A stretch of DNA of 64,000 nucleotides. Origin: Glandiceps talaboti (lineage: Eukaryota > Hemichordata > Enteropneusta > Spengelidae). Under the pieces are notes generated by a model that saw only the letters and a program-made list of their open reading frames with translations, ran no database searches and had not been told where the DNA came from. The DNA lies in assembly GCF_964340395.1 (NCBI RefSeq), contig NC_135568.1:15154276-15218275 (forward strand). The letters are read 5' to 3'. The position numbers and the translations under genes were made by a program. This document shows positions 53,236-64,000 of the stretch, piece after piece (position 1 is the stretch's first letter; each line of letters starts with the position of its first letter).

Positions 53236-56106
53236 GAGTAAACCACGGGGAGCAGCGAGCATGTAACTGATTGATCGATCGATCGATCGATCGGTTGATT
53301 TGTTGATTGATTGATTTATTATTTGGTTGAATGATTGATTGATTGAATGATCACTTTTTGTCATGCAATATAACTTATTTTGTGTGCGATATTGATCAAT
53401 TCACTCATTGAGTTTTAAAACTATTTCTTTTTCTTTCCCTGGTTACTTTGCTCTCAGCTATATCTCAGACCACTAGCAGTCTGAGGCTGTATGTAATTCT
53501 CTCTTTTCTTTATTGACTAAGTAAAGACACCTTGTCCATTATTGGCCTCTTATCTTAATTAAAACATCCCTTATCTTATAATAGGCGAGATATCACTTAC
53601 ATTAACAGTTTGCTTAATCTCTCATCTGCTGGGAGATTATCACACTGGGCAAACATTCGATCATGCATATACTGGTAAGGAAGAGTTCTCTTTTTTACCC
53701 AAAATGACAAGGGTGCCATTACATAACGGACAACGTATTTTACCCACTAGGGCGGTGAACATTGGGAAGTGTTGTAAATAGGGCTGTGGTTTTATGACGA
53801 TGTTAAAACTGCACTAGTTATAAGTAAAGAATTACCTTTTCAATCATAGAAACAGCAATATATTCACTGAAAAGTTTCACATAACAATTAGATGTCGTAT
53901 AGGTCAGTAATGAAAGACTCAATTCATACATTAGTAGTACAGTTAGGTTAGGTTGAAAGTGTATTCACGCACGTCAAAGTGGACCCAAAAGTGAATTTAT
54001 TGTACCATAGTATGTGTACAGCTATACAAATACTTACACATAGGCGATTCAGTAATATTCAGGGTGCACGTTATTACTTCAGTACTCCAGTGTGCACGGT
54101 GTGTGATATTACGAGTAAGTTATATTTAATGTTTTTTAAAGAAAGCTTTTTTGTTAGATAATATCTATCATTTCAGGAGATGTATAAAACCATTGATAAC
54201 GTCAAACTTTAAATTTCCCGGAAATGTATTTATATCACAAACTGGAGACATGTAATACTGTGTTCACCTGGATATTGACTATATGCCATTGTAGAAAATG
54301 ATTTTTTTATTCCATCACAATCGAAAATACAATGACTCCTCCCCCAACCACAATTTTCAAGACAGCATGAACCCCCCCTACTGCCACTTTCATAAACAGG
54401 GTGACCCCCCCACCACCACCACCACCACCACCACCGAAGAAACTGACCGGTCCCTAACTCCCTAGCTTCATATAAAAAAAGTTGACTACGGCCGCCATGT
54501 TTGACAAGGTCATGTACGTACTGGTTATGATCGCTGTCTATACTTTTGAAACACAATCCTTGGAATGAAGGTGTGAGGCTCGTATATTTACATTTTGGCT
54601 TACGGTACTTCTGCTGCTTGTAGAGGTCGCTCTAACTTTGGCGAATTGCATGTATGAAATGTGTAAGGCATTGGCACTGAACGCATGTATGTCTGAGCGC
54701 GAGCATGGATGTAGTGAGATGGTCTGAGTGGGTATGTCTCCTGGAAGCGGACCCCACGTCAATATTGGACCCAAACCCTGTCTTAACACAACTCGACCCG
54801 AGCAACCATCGCCCTGTTATAAGCAACATGTTTCCAATTACACGTTTTGTTATTACTAGCATATATGGGGGCAACTATAGTCAGATCATGGAAGTAGAAC
54901 TACTTCCATGGTTCTACTTCCATGGTCAGATCGTAGTATCGACACGGCAAAGTGTGACCTCGCACGCAATGCACTGGCGAGTCAGTGTTGTAATGTTGAT
55001 CTGTAATCCATAGTGATGGTTACAAAAAACGTATCTAGGTATACCCCCACGAGTATCTGTTTATTTGCTGGTTTATTTTATTATTTTATTTGTCCCTATA
55101 CTTGTCGTTCGTTTGCTTGTTCATTTGTAATTTATTTGATATGATAGTTGATTTTTTTTTTTTTTTTTTTTATTACTTTTGTTTTGTTTTATTTTGTTTT
55201 GTTTTGTTTTGTTTTGTTTTGCTTTGTTTTGTTTTGTTTGTCACGCGGTTCCTGGGTCCTCTGTGCTACACTGAGAGAATAGCAATACCGGTACTCATCA
55301 CTTTTCAATGTGATTGGTTGAAGGATCCTGTATGTGCTGTGTCGATATTATTGTTAGTTTGGAGTTGAATTGTGTCTATCTTTAAATCATAATGTCCAAT
55401 AACCTCATACTGTCAAGATGCTATTAAACTATATTTCAAAATTTTTCAACCCTATGTAGTTGCTTTTTACATGTTGGTGCTGTCTTGTAAAGCTTGGAAA
55501 TTATTGTCTAAAAGGGCCTGAATAGTTTCCAAATTGACTTTTCAAAGTAAAATACCTTCTGGGCTTCTAGGAGGAGACTAGGACCCCTATAAGAGATGTA
55601 CACATTCCCTTCTTAAGCTTTCCCCTACCTTTCACTGTCAAGATGCTATTAAACTCCTTTTGGAATATATTTACCCTGTGTAGTCAATAATTATAATTAT
55701 GATTATAGTGCTAACCCGGGATCTTATAAAGTAGATGCAAGACAGCCAAGCAGTCCACACTGAGTCACGATCAAAAATAGCTGTCATGTGAATATTATAT
55801 ATATATATATATATATATGGTGGGGGGGGGGGTGATCATGCTCTAGAATTAAGTGATGGGGGGTAGCCTGTTTTTGGTTTTACAGATGGGGGGGGGGGTC
55901 AGTGGATTTTTGTCGGCCCGATTTAAGAGCTCGCATAATCTACAGATTGAAATTGGAAGACATAAAAGACCAAAAATAGATATAAAAACAGATTATGTAA
56001 CATCTGTAATATGATAGAAGATGAAATACACTTCATCACAATGTGCAACTTTTCATTGGAATGTAATACAATGTATTCTTATACTTGTTATTTTTATCCC
56101 ACTTAG
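53236..56106 (+). other. 3' part of gene 2 intron 1: simple repeats, no gene seen
   Basis: It contains (GATC)n at 53272-53295, a MITE-A fragment at 53804-53880 (AACTGCACTAGTTATAAG), (ACC)n at 54405-54436, a T-run then (TTTTG)n at 55149-55235, (AT)n at 55798-55818 and poly-G runs to 55905. The palindrome ATGGAAGTAGAACTACTTCCAT is at 54889. The Trp-rich frame on the minus strand is the (ACC)n repeat. Confidence 0.6.
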
Positions 56107-56346
56107 GGACAAACATAGGACTGGTAAACTTAGCTATAAAGGAAGTAACAACAGAGAGTGGTACTGTTGTTGAGGGTAAACTTCCTGATGTGTTAGGGGA
56201 TGGTGATAATAGTACATGTTATCACCTGGAAACTGACAGTACTGGTACTCTCCCTTTGTTGAAAGTAGATCTGGGGGATGAAAAAAGATCAGTTCATCAT
56301 ATCAGTAGTGTTGTCATCAAAAACAGATGGGACTTCACTGGACAAG
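56107..56346 (+). CDS. Gene 2 exon: first half of F-lectin (FTP) domain
   Basis: The acceptor is atcccacttag and the donor gttagt starts at 56347; 240 nt, phase 1-1. GTNIGLVNLAIKEVTTESGT, STCYHLETDSTG, PLLKVDLGDEKRSVHHISSV and VIKNRWDFTGQ follow the F-lectin order NLA...DG...C..T...W.VDLG..V..V.I.NR.D. It joins in phase to the signal-peptide exon. This is the part of the domain missing upstream of gene 1 in this window. Confidence 0.82.
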
Positions 56347-58405
56347 GTTAGTATGAAACTGTACTATCTTGTCTAATTTATTAGAATCATGTACATGGCT
56401 AAAGTATTCAGAAAATTTTCTTCTACTTTGGATATGTAAGGGTGTTAAATTTTGACAAGTGTGAAGTACTAGATCAAGCACAGAGCCTCAATAGGCCCTG
56501 TGTATAAATTACAATGCAAGAAAATATGTTACATCTTACAGATCCTTACGGACTGATTCGACCATAACATTCTGCGCCATGTCAAAAGAGATGAAGTACT
56601 ATAGATGTACGGTAACACTTTTCTCGTACATGGCCTAGATCCGATACTTTGGACCCATACTTTCCACATTTAGCACCCCTTACAGGGAAAATGGAGTTTC
56701 AGTCATGGGACGTGATTCTTTTCATAAACATAGAATACATTTAAACTCCACACTAACAATAACAGACACCACACGGCTGGATGCTTTTTGCAAATCACAT
56801 CAAAAAGTAATAAGCATTAATTGCTACATTTTTGTATTCTTGTACAGTCCAGTATCAACAGGCTTCTGCAAAAATGATTCCAAAGGGACTTTATGATATT
56901 AATGGCTTCAATTGTTTACTTTCCTACAGATAATCTGCATTATCACTTGAGTGCATCTACATCTCAATCAACTATGCACGGCACCTATAATTATTTATTT
57001 TGCATTTGAAGTTGTCTGAGCATGTGTGATAAATGGTACGTTGCACTAGAGAAACACCACAACAACTTAATTTTCCCTGCAAATACATGTACCTGAAGGC
57101 TCTGCTTGCAGCAATTTATGGCCACAGTCGGTAATCAAAGTAAAGCAAACACAGTTTTGTTTATTGATATATAAACTCAAGAATTTGCAGATGCTTTGCC
57201 CATGGTAACCTTGACCTTCAGCCTCAGTGGATTTCAACTAAATCCACCAGCCCAAAGCTCTTGGCTAGGGTATGCCTAGGGAAACATAAATAAAATTTAA
57301 AATTAGGAAGATTTACATGGGGAATACAGAAAACGTTGATCAAGAATATTTAATTTTCCATTTAAAAATTGCCTTCAAGAGTGTGGTGACTTTAAAGAAT
57401 CATGTGGTAAATCATCAAAAGAATGGTGACTATATAGGCCCAAAAAGTATAATTGTTCATCGCCTCTTTAAAAGAATATTGACGCCCATAGCAACAGCCA
57501 AATGATAGCATATATCGTCAAGATAGCAACATGCTTGGATAGGCAACTGGATAGTTATTCAGCAAATGAACACCTATTGTTAGCATGGACTACCATATGG
57601 ATAAACATTTTTAAAAACTGTACAGTTGTGCTACAACCACATGGTGCTCAGGCTCATTTAGTTCTGTTAACAAATATAAACAAAACAAAATAAACATACA
57701 AGTAAACAAACAAACAAAAACAAACAAATAAATAAATAAACAAGTAAACAAACAAACAAACAAACAAAATAAACTGACAAATGAGTAGATACATACATGA
57801 GTAAACGACAACAAACCAACGAACAACCAAACACTGTTCATTTAGCTGTCAATTTCGCCGGTGTTTGGGTGTTCATTGGTTTGTTGTCGTTTACTCATGT
57901 ATGTATCTACTCATTTGTTAGTTTATTTTGTTTGTTTGTTTACTTGTTTATTTATTTATTTATTTGTTTGTTTTTGTTTGTTTGTTTACTTGTATGTTTA
58001 TTTTGTTTTGTTTATATTTGTAAACAGAACAAAATGAGCCTGAGCACCCTGCTACAACGCCATTGGTGGTATTTTTTCTTTCTAACACGATTCCTAGTCT
58101 CCTTGTGGAAAATCTGGGGGTTTTTTATAGCAAAACCAAATGAGCAGTTTCCCCATGTTGATGTTTATGTAGGAATGTATCACAGTCAGAAACACCAGTA
58201 ATAGCTATCCGATAACATTTATACTGCCAAGTAGACAAAAAGAAAAACTTCATTGTTTTATTTACAGTCACGTGTTCTAATAGTTCCCAATATTTTTATT
58301 GTCGTTCAACACACATATAACAATGTTATATTCTTTCATCGATGTGAATAAACTTCATACAATATTTATATATAACAAAATAACTGATTCTTTATCTTTG
58401 GACAG
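56347..58405 (+). other. Gene 2 intron with large palindrome
   Basis: Apart from the repeats listed separately no gene is seen. 57478-57620 is related to the units at 5340-5720 (GCCCATAGCAACAGCCAAATG, GGATAGGCAACTGGATA). Confidence 0.55.
57645..58050. repeat. ~400-bp near-perfect palindrome
   Basis: The left arm runs from GGTGCTCAGGCTCATTT through TAAACAAACAAACAAA-type sequence to TGAGTAGATACATACATGAG and ACGACAACAAACCAA; the right arm returns the same in reverse to AATGAGCCTGAGCACC. Arms are ~190 bp with a short spacer near 57835-57865 (TTCATTTAGCTGTCAATTTC). The frames at 57611-58201 are products of the arms. Confidence 0.85.
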
Positions 58406-58627
58406 ATTGTGGTCTTGAGGTGCCGCAATTCGAGATAAACAGTGGCTATGATACTGGGCCTGCTTGGTATGAAACCATTCCTTCCACATCAGAGCAATGC
58501 TATAGTAATTGTAGAAACAACCCAGATTGTAAATCATGGTCAGTTGACCATAATCCTGCTTGTTGGCAATCCTCCACAACATTAATGTACCATGATGAAA
58601 TCACTGATCCAGCACATTTCCCTTACG
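58406..58627 (+). CDS. Gene 2 exon: PAN/apple-like module inserted in the F-lectin
   Basis: The acceptor is ctttggacag and the donor gtaagt starts at 58628; 222 nt, phase 1-1. DCGLEVPQFEINSGYDTGPA, STSEQCYSNCRNNPDCKSWS and NPACWQSS have the C-x3-C and C-xx-W spacing of PAN/apple domains (S-x-E-x-C-x-x-x-C...C-x-x-(W/F)). The exon sits between the two F-lectin half-exons, and being symmetric it can be included or skipped without changing frame. Confidence 0.72.
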
Positions 58628-58775
58628 GTAAGTACACCTCTAGTCATTACCATAATATATACTGATAAGATAAAGATTAAATACAGTGAATTTCAACTTT
58701 GATATGTAATTATCCAATCATTTACATCATTAGATACAGAATAGTAGAGTTTTCAATAACTTTTAGTTTTCATTT

Positions 58776-58963
58776 TTTTATGTCTGTCACTTGTTGACAT
58801 GGATACTATAAATCTTCAATCTAACACTAGTATTCACAAAACAAAGTGTGCATAAGGCGGCCATTTTTATGTCTGTCACTTTTGGACATGGATACTATAA
58901 ATCTTCAATCTAACACTAGTACTTGCAAAAAAAAGTGCGCATAAGGCGGCCATTTTTTATCTC
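58776..58963 (+). repeat. Two tandem ~96-bp copies
   Basis: Each copy reads TTTATGTCTGTCACTT...GGACATGGATACTATAAATC and ends CATAAGGCGGCCATTTTT. Confidence 0.82.
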
Positions 58964-59932
58964 TGATGTGTCTCATGCCCTGACTGACCCTATATTACTT
59001 TGATTTGATAAAATGATTGTAAACAAAATATTAACCAGAAATTTTTTTTTAGTAAAATCAATTAAAATCAATTATTTATTAATTATTGAATTGTTAACCA
59101 GAAAAAAATGTGATGTCATTGAAGTAAGATGGCAATATAACAAGTTCATATATAGGCGAAAGTTGTCATCTATCTTTGTAATTTTGTCCAAATAACAAAA
59201 CAAATGATTGACATATGCATTGTTTTGACTTCACGAGTTATTTCTAGGCTATCCAGATTGTTAAAACTACCGGTATACACACAGACAGTTAATTTTTTCT
59301 TTTTTTGTTTTCCCTCAATTTTAACCAATTTTAATTTTCTGTTGTTAGATCCCACCACATTTTTAAAGGCATTTGTTTTTTCCCACTACTACCACCACAG
59401 TGAGTTTGTGTTTGTATTAAATCGATGCCTGTGTTTGCATCTAATTGGCTGAGCTGAAGGCTAGAACTCCCACAGAATAGATGAGCACACAACTGGTAAC
59501 TTCAGGACAGAGGTCAACATCTCCAGTCCACCACATTATCCACAATATCTTTACTTAATGTGAGACCCTCTCTAACTAAACAGTAAATTCACTGCATTTC
59601 ACTGATATGTTATGATATTACTTTACCATTATGGCAGTAGTGGGGTGTGGTAGCATGAGGATTTGGAACTGGTGGCAGCAGTAGGATCATGCCAAAATCA
59701 CAAAATAATCCAAAGTTAGATAAACGAAGTGGGTTAAAGTAAAATATTACCCTACCCTGACTTTTAATTTCTAAAATTAGAATATGGTCGTCCCCGAGGA
59801 CCAATTAGTAAAGAGTGACCCACTCTCTAATTCTCCCAGACCCCCCCCCCCCCCCCGAAGAATTACTGAGGGCTCTCTAACAGAACTTGATATGATAAAA
59901 ATTTAAATAACACCCCCTCCCCCCACCCCCAC

Positions 59933-59935
<3 letters not shown>

Positions 59936-59977
<42 letters not shown>
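59936..59977 (+). repeat. (CA)n microsatellite
   Basis: A pure CA run preceded by a C-rich tract; an earlier poly-C tract is at 59841-59857. Confidence 0.93.
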
Positions 59978-59979
<2 letters not shown>

Positions 59980-60186
59980 AATGTGTGCGCTTATTGTTGA
60001 TATTTGGTAGAATTGAGTTCAAATGTAAGAACCATTAAAATACCAAGTGTAAAATACCACATGATGATTACCATGTAAAGCAAAGTGTACATGCTGTCAC
60101 GTTGGCGTTTGTGGAGATGCGTTTGAATCAATCAGTTTTCCAGTTTAAGGTAACCACATCAAAATCAGTCTAATTTCTCTTTCCAG

Positions 60187-60411
60187 ATGATGGTGGCTGG
60201 ACTTCAATATTCATGTATGGTGCAATTATACGTGCTGGAAACTCATCAGACATCCGTTCCAATCCAGTCTGTGGGGAAGAAGTTGCTTTAGAAAGCACTA
60301 CTAATAGTGACCTTGAGTTCCCATGCAATGATAGATTTGGACGATATGTCAGTATTGAACAGAGTGGTACATACAGTCAGCTGAGAGCCTGTGAAGTCGA
60401 AGTGTATGCAG
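60187..60411 (+). CDS. Gene 2 exon: second half of F-lectin (FTP) domain
   Basis: The acceptor is ctttccag and the donor gtaaat starts at 60412; 225 nt, phase 1-1. It is the copy of the gene 1 exon at 41-265. By eye there are 12 substitutions, 7 of them replacing residues (for example RAGN for RAGY, ES for DK, YVSIE for YISVE). The core CNDRFGRY and ACEVEVYAG is unchanged. Confidence 0.83.
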
Positions 60412-62137
60412 GTAAATGCTGCTGGTTTATGTCTCTTTAAAAAAAAATTCTTCATTTCTTCATTTCTTCATTTTATACCACCTTTCACTGTAAACATCAA
60501 TCTAAATCCTCAATCTCTTCGATTAAAAAAAACGGTCCTGGTTTTAAGGATATGTTTTCATAAAAATGTACATCTCGAAAGAATCATTGACAACAGAAAA
60601 TTCTTTCAAAAGCGACATGGTCTGGATTTCCTGTGAATTTTTGCTTTATGATAAAAATGTATTTATGCATTACTAATTACTGAAACATGCCTAAGCATCA
60701 TCAATAATCACCGACAGAACTCTTACAATATAGGCTGGTGTAACTACACTATATTTACATTATGAAATCATTTGTCCTACGTCTTTTCATTTGATGTATT
60801 GACTTGACCCCCAAGTCAAATGGTACAAGAAACTATGCAAACGTTGATTTGAATCATACTTTTATCACCTTGCCAACCAAAGTTCTAGGTGTTCAGATCA
60901 CATCCTTTTCACATTTCTTTGAACAGCTTTTGATATCCAGTTTACTGCTGTAGACTTACAAAAGTTGTTATGTATCATAGCGGGTCATTTGTTCAGTACT
61001 AAGGTCAACGCAAACTTCGTTTCTTCAAAAGAACTCACGCCAGACAATGTATTTTCAATCGGTTCTTGGCATGCATCCGATCAATAACCCAACAATAGAT
61101 TTAATTTTATGTAAGTATTTACTATAAAATATTCAGTCCTAGCACTATGTACTGTCTAGTTTCTGTAACAACTTTATTTTTTGTGCGAAACGAATTCTGT
61201 GTTGATCATCCTGTAAATCCCACCAAAGCTATAAATAATGTGACTGACAAGACTAGCATGTTCGGTGAGATATTGTCTAATTAGATTTAATTACGATGAC
61301 TTGCATAACGAGATCAGTCAATGCATCTTGATCATGGTCTTGATCGAGAAAGGGATTGGCTGATGTGTGAGGGCATGGTCTTGTTGCTAGGCACAATTAA
61401 ATCATATTTCAAAAATTTTGTTATCTTTGCAAAATACCCTAGCGTTTGGCTGTTGCTAAGGGCGGAGTCTGGTTGATAGGAATAGTTGTGTTAATGTCAT
61501 GACCTAAGTCTCCATATAACCACCTCTAAAAGCACCTTTGACAAATTTTTGACTGTTCTGCCCTCAGGCTGTAAAAAAAATTATTTAAAAAAATGTCCTT
61601 CTTTGTCGACTTAATTTGCATATCAATAATGTGATCATACCTTGCCTTAAACACCAAAAATCACTCTTTTAGACTAATTTTGGCTTATGGTTATTTTTCC
61701 TGAACAGATTTCTTAATTAGACACTAAAAATAACAAAGTAATCGACCCAATGATATTGTACTTATAAACCGTCTAATAATAGCTTTGCTGTGAACAGCGC
61801 CCTCATTATATTGGTGGTAGAAAATGGTAGAGTCAAAGAGCCTAGATTCAGTTCGCACAGTAGTTCCAAGTAGAGGAGAATATTACATCCTGACGAGGCT
61901 CGTTTTTAATTTTTTTTTTTTTGGGGGGGGGTCGTTTATTGATCATTTTTTGTCGTTTTAGGCAGTTTTGGCTCGTTTGGGAAAAGTTTGGCTCATTTGG
62001 TATGTTGTCTAAGCCCTGCAGAACGTGTGTAGTACATACTAGTACTATTAGTGGAGTCACGTATCCAGCAAGCAGACATTTATTCAACTCTCTACTTTGT
62101 GAAATTCACGTCATCATTTTCTCTTTTATCTGTACAG

Positions 62138-62467
62138 ATTTTGTGCATTATGTCAGCCTTGGATGCTACACTGACGAGCTGAATTCTCGTGTCTTTCCTG
62201 AAAGTAGTAAGCTAGAAGATAACGACCTAGTTTCAGATTTATTAGATGGTGTCTACAGAGACAGACAGGATGCATTTAAGAAATGCTCTCTTGCTGCTAA
62301 TCGACTCGGATTCTTGGTTTTCTCACTACAAAATGGAGGGAAATGTTGGGCAGGCGATACATTAGGGTTAACCTACGATATGTATGGTACATCTAATGTT
62401 TGTGCTGATGATGGAGAGGGTGGACCCCGATCGAATCATGTTTATCTTAGAGTAAATGGATTCAGAA
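62138..62467 (+). CDS. Gene 2 exon: WSC-like module 1
   Basis: Same borders and length (330 nt) as the gene 1 exon at 2020-2349. By eye there are 20 substitutions, 16 non-silent, replacing 12 residues in five clusters: CYTDELN for CYTDDPY, SKLED for SNLEY, GVYRDRQ for GNYRDRH, FSLQN for FALTN, GGPRSN for GGLHAN. All cysteines and the YDMYG core are kept. Confidence 0.8.
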
Positions 62468-62569
62468 GTAAGTACAGTTTGTTTAAAGTGGCATAGACTG
62501 ATTTTACAATATATTTACTATTGTTAGTACTTAAACCTCAATTGAACTATTTTCTAGATCTTACTGTTA

Positions 62570-62766
62570 ATGTTGATATTAACAGAGAGGACGCTTTTAA
62601 TGCTCTCTTGCTGTTAATTGACTCGGATTCCTGGTTTACTCAGTACAAAATGGAGGGAAATGTAATACATTAGGATTAACCTACGATGTGTATGGTATAT
62701 CTGATTCTTGTGCTGCAGACGGAGCAGGTGGACCATGGGCAAATCATGTTTTAATATCTTAGAGTA
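62570..62766 (+). pseudogene. Decayed WSC-like exon remnant in gene 2
   Basis: It is the counterpart of 2448-2660, with an extra deletion of about 12 bp at AAATGTAATACATTAGG. It cannot encode the module. Confidence 0.7.
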
Positions 62767-62888
62767 AATGGATCAACACTTTTACAAATAAAGAAATAAT
62801 TAGTACTTAAATCAATATTTTCTAGCCGTGGCTTGTATATGTAAATGTTGATCTACGTTAGCTGCGATAATTGCAGCGTTGAATTTGA

Positions 62889-62925
62889 TGTTTATCTTAG
62901 AGTAAATGGATTCAGAAGTAAGTGT
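62889..62925 (+). pseudogene. Second WSC-like exon fragment in gene 2
   Basis: The counterpart of 2780-2816: GATGTTTATCTTAGAGTAAA followed by TGGATTCAGAAGTAAGTG. Confidence 0.55.
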
Positions 62926-63911
62926 ATTTTGTTTAGTAGCATAGGCTGAGTTTACAAAAGTTTGACTAAAAGTAAACCTCAGTTTAAGTATTCTAGTATA
63001 TTTTGTTAATGTTGATGTTAGCAGCGATAATTGCTAACTGATAACGTTCAATAGTGCTATAGGCATGGTACGGTGTATGTCTGTCTGTATGTCTGTGGAT
63101 ATGTGTGCGTGTATGTGTGTGTGTGTGTATATGTATGTATGTATGCATGCATGCATGCATGCATGTATGTATGTATGCATGCATGCATGTATGTATGTAT
63201 GTATGTATGTATGTATGTATGTATGTATGTATGTGTGGGTGGACAACTTAAACTCAAAAACTGCCAATCTGATTGCCTTGGTATTTGATGGGGACAGTAC
63301 CTGTGGTGTCTAGTTGGGAGATTGTTCAAAGCAACATGATCAGATCACAGGTGTGTGATTTGGGTCAAACCTGTCCTTATAATTAGTCAAAAAACTTAAA
63401 TTCAAAAACTACTGGTCAGATTGATCTGCAATATTTTGGGAACACTTCTTAGGGGTGTGTTGATTTAAGAATTGTTCATGTGTAGATGAAGGTGTAGTCA
63501 CGACATGATATGTTTGCATACAAATTGTTCATGACATGCATGATGATCCCAACAGTAATATGATAATATGCAAATTAGGTCGAAATATGTGTATTTTGTT
63601 CAAACAAATTGGCTATCCTAGCAGTTTTGGTAAATTTACTATTGTGCTGGAAAAGTTTACTAGGTCATTAGATACATTTAAACTATGGCAATCATATCAA
63701 TTTCTTCTGTTCAAAATTTGAAAATCTGTATTTGTAGCCTTACTGAGGGTATGACAAGTAGTTATAAGTTCCCATTTTTGATGTAATTTTCTCGGTATCC
63801 TCTGAAATGAGAGTTGACAATCTAGAAATTTAATATCAATTGTGTACTTGTAAGAACTTATCATATCATGACTTTGATCAATCTCAAAATATTAATGTTT
63901 TCCCTTTACAG

Positions 63912-64000
63912 ATAGTGTCCCTGGTAGATTTGTAAACCGTGGCTGTTTCGTGCAATCAGCATCAGACCCTGCCATTCCACCCATAGAGGGCACTGATGAC
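63912..64000 (+). CDS. Gene 2 exon: WSC-like module 2, cut by window end
   Basis: The acceptor is ccctttacag. The 89 nt present match gene 1 from 3869 except one change (VNRGCF for VNLGCF). The rest of gene 2 lies beyond the window. Confidence 0.8.

Larger units (their letters stand above)
60147..64000 (+). repeat. Tandem duplicate of window positions 1-3960
   Basis: The match begins AAGGTAACCACATCAAAATC and continues through two exons, the dead WSC-like exon remnants, the microsatellite repeat and the start of the next exon, to the window end. Differences are scattered substitutions and small indels, except for a cluster in the exons. The left border here (60147) equals position 1, so the true border may lie upstream of the window. 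Confidence 0.95.

Noticed and set aside
54230-54556. Minus-strand frame with a run of tryptophans inside gene 2 intron 1, considered as an s-Themis-style nested ligand gene
   Set aside because: The Trp run is the (ACC)n repeat and no fibrinogen-like or other domain motif is present. I found no nested ligand gene in this intron.
57797-58201. 134-codon frame with hydrophobic Leu/Phe/Val-rich stretches
   Set aside because: It lies inside the large palindrome; the opposite arm gives the matching frame at 57611-57841, so it is a repeat product.

Overview
The window is eukaryotic, animal-type genomic DNA. Its genes are split into many short exons with GT-AG introns, it is AT-rich, and it is full of microsatellites, tRNA-derived SINEs, inverted-repeat (MITE-like) elements and one degenerate retroelement. 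The domain set (hyalin repeat, F-lectin, WSC-like, REJ, GPS, PLAT and polycystin channel in one protein) points to an aquatic invertebrate, most likely a deuterostome such as a cephalochordate or hemichordate. I cannot fix the species from sequence alone.

Region 1 (1-30874, + strand) is a nearly complete polycystin-1-like receptor gene. I traced 27 consecutive exons that keep one open frame of about 2,195 codons to a TAA at 30872-30874; the 5' end lies upstream of the window. From the N-terminus the protein has the end of an F-lectin (FTP) domain, two WSC-like cysteine-rich modules, four HYR repeats, an REJ/GAIN region, a GPS with the canonical HL|T cleavage site, TM1, a PLAT domain, five further membrane segments, a polycystin extracellular (TOP) domain and six-segment channel, and a C-terminal coiled coil. 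The layout is that of sperm REJ/PKDREJ proteins and ascidian s-Themis receptors.

Region 2 (30875-45280) is mostly intergenic. It holds a hAT-type MITE, tRNA-SINEs, a 1.8 kb TTAA-flanked element with perfect 67-bp terminal inverted repeats, MITE copies and long microsatellites. On the minus strand, 38482-38709 looks like the signal-peptide first exon of a secreted expansin/RlpA-like double-psi beta-barrel protein; I could not find its other exons.

Region 3 (43437-64000, + strand) is the start of a second, paralogous receptor gene. Its promoter/first-exon block is present three times (43437, 47331, 52361); two copies keep an intact signal-peptide exon (45281 and 48043). Further exons encode the first half of an F-lectin (56107), a PAN/apple-like module (58406), the second half of the F-lectin (60187) and WSC-like modules (62138, 63912). 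From 60147 the sequence is a close duplicate of positions 1-3960. The large first intron contains a degenerate DIRS/PAT-type retroelement (minus strand, 49684-52274).

The locus is thus a tandem array of polycystin-like receptors. Between the two copies the first WSC-like exon differs at 20 sites, 16 of them amino-acid changing, while the 340 bp of intron just before it are identical except for one T-run. That pattern suggests diversifying selection on the outward-facing recognition module. A gamete-recognition or self/non-self role is a reasonable hypothesis but is not shown by the sequence.
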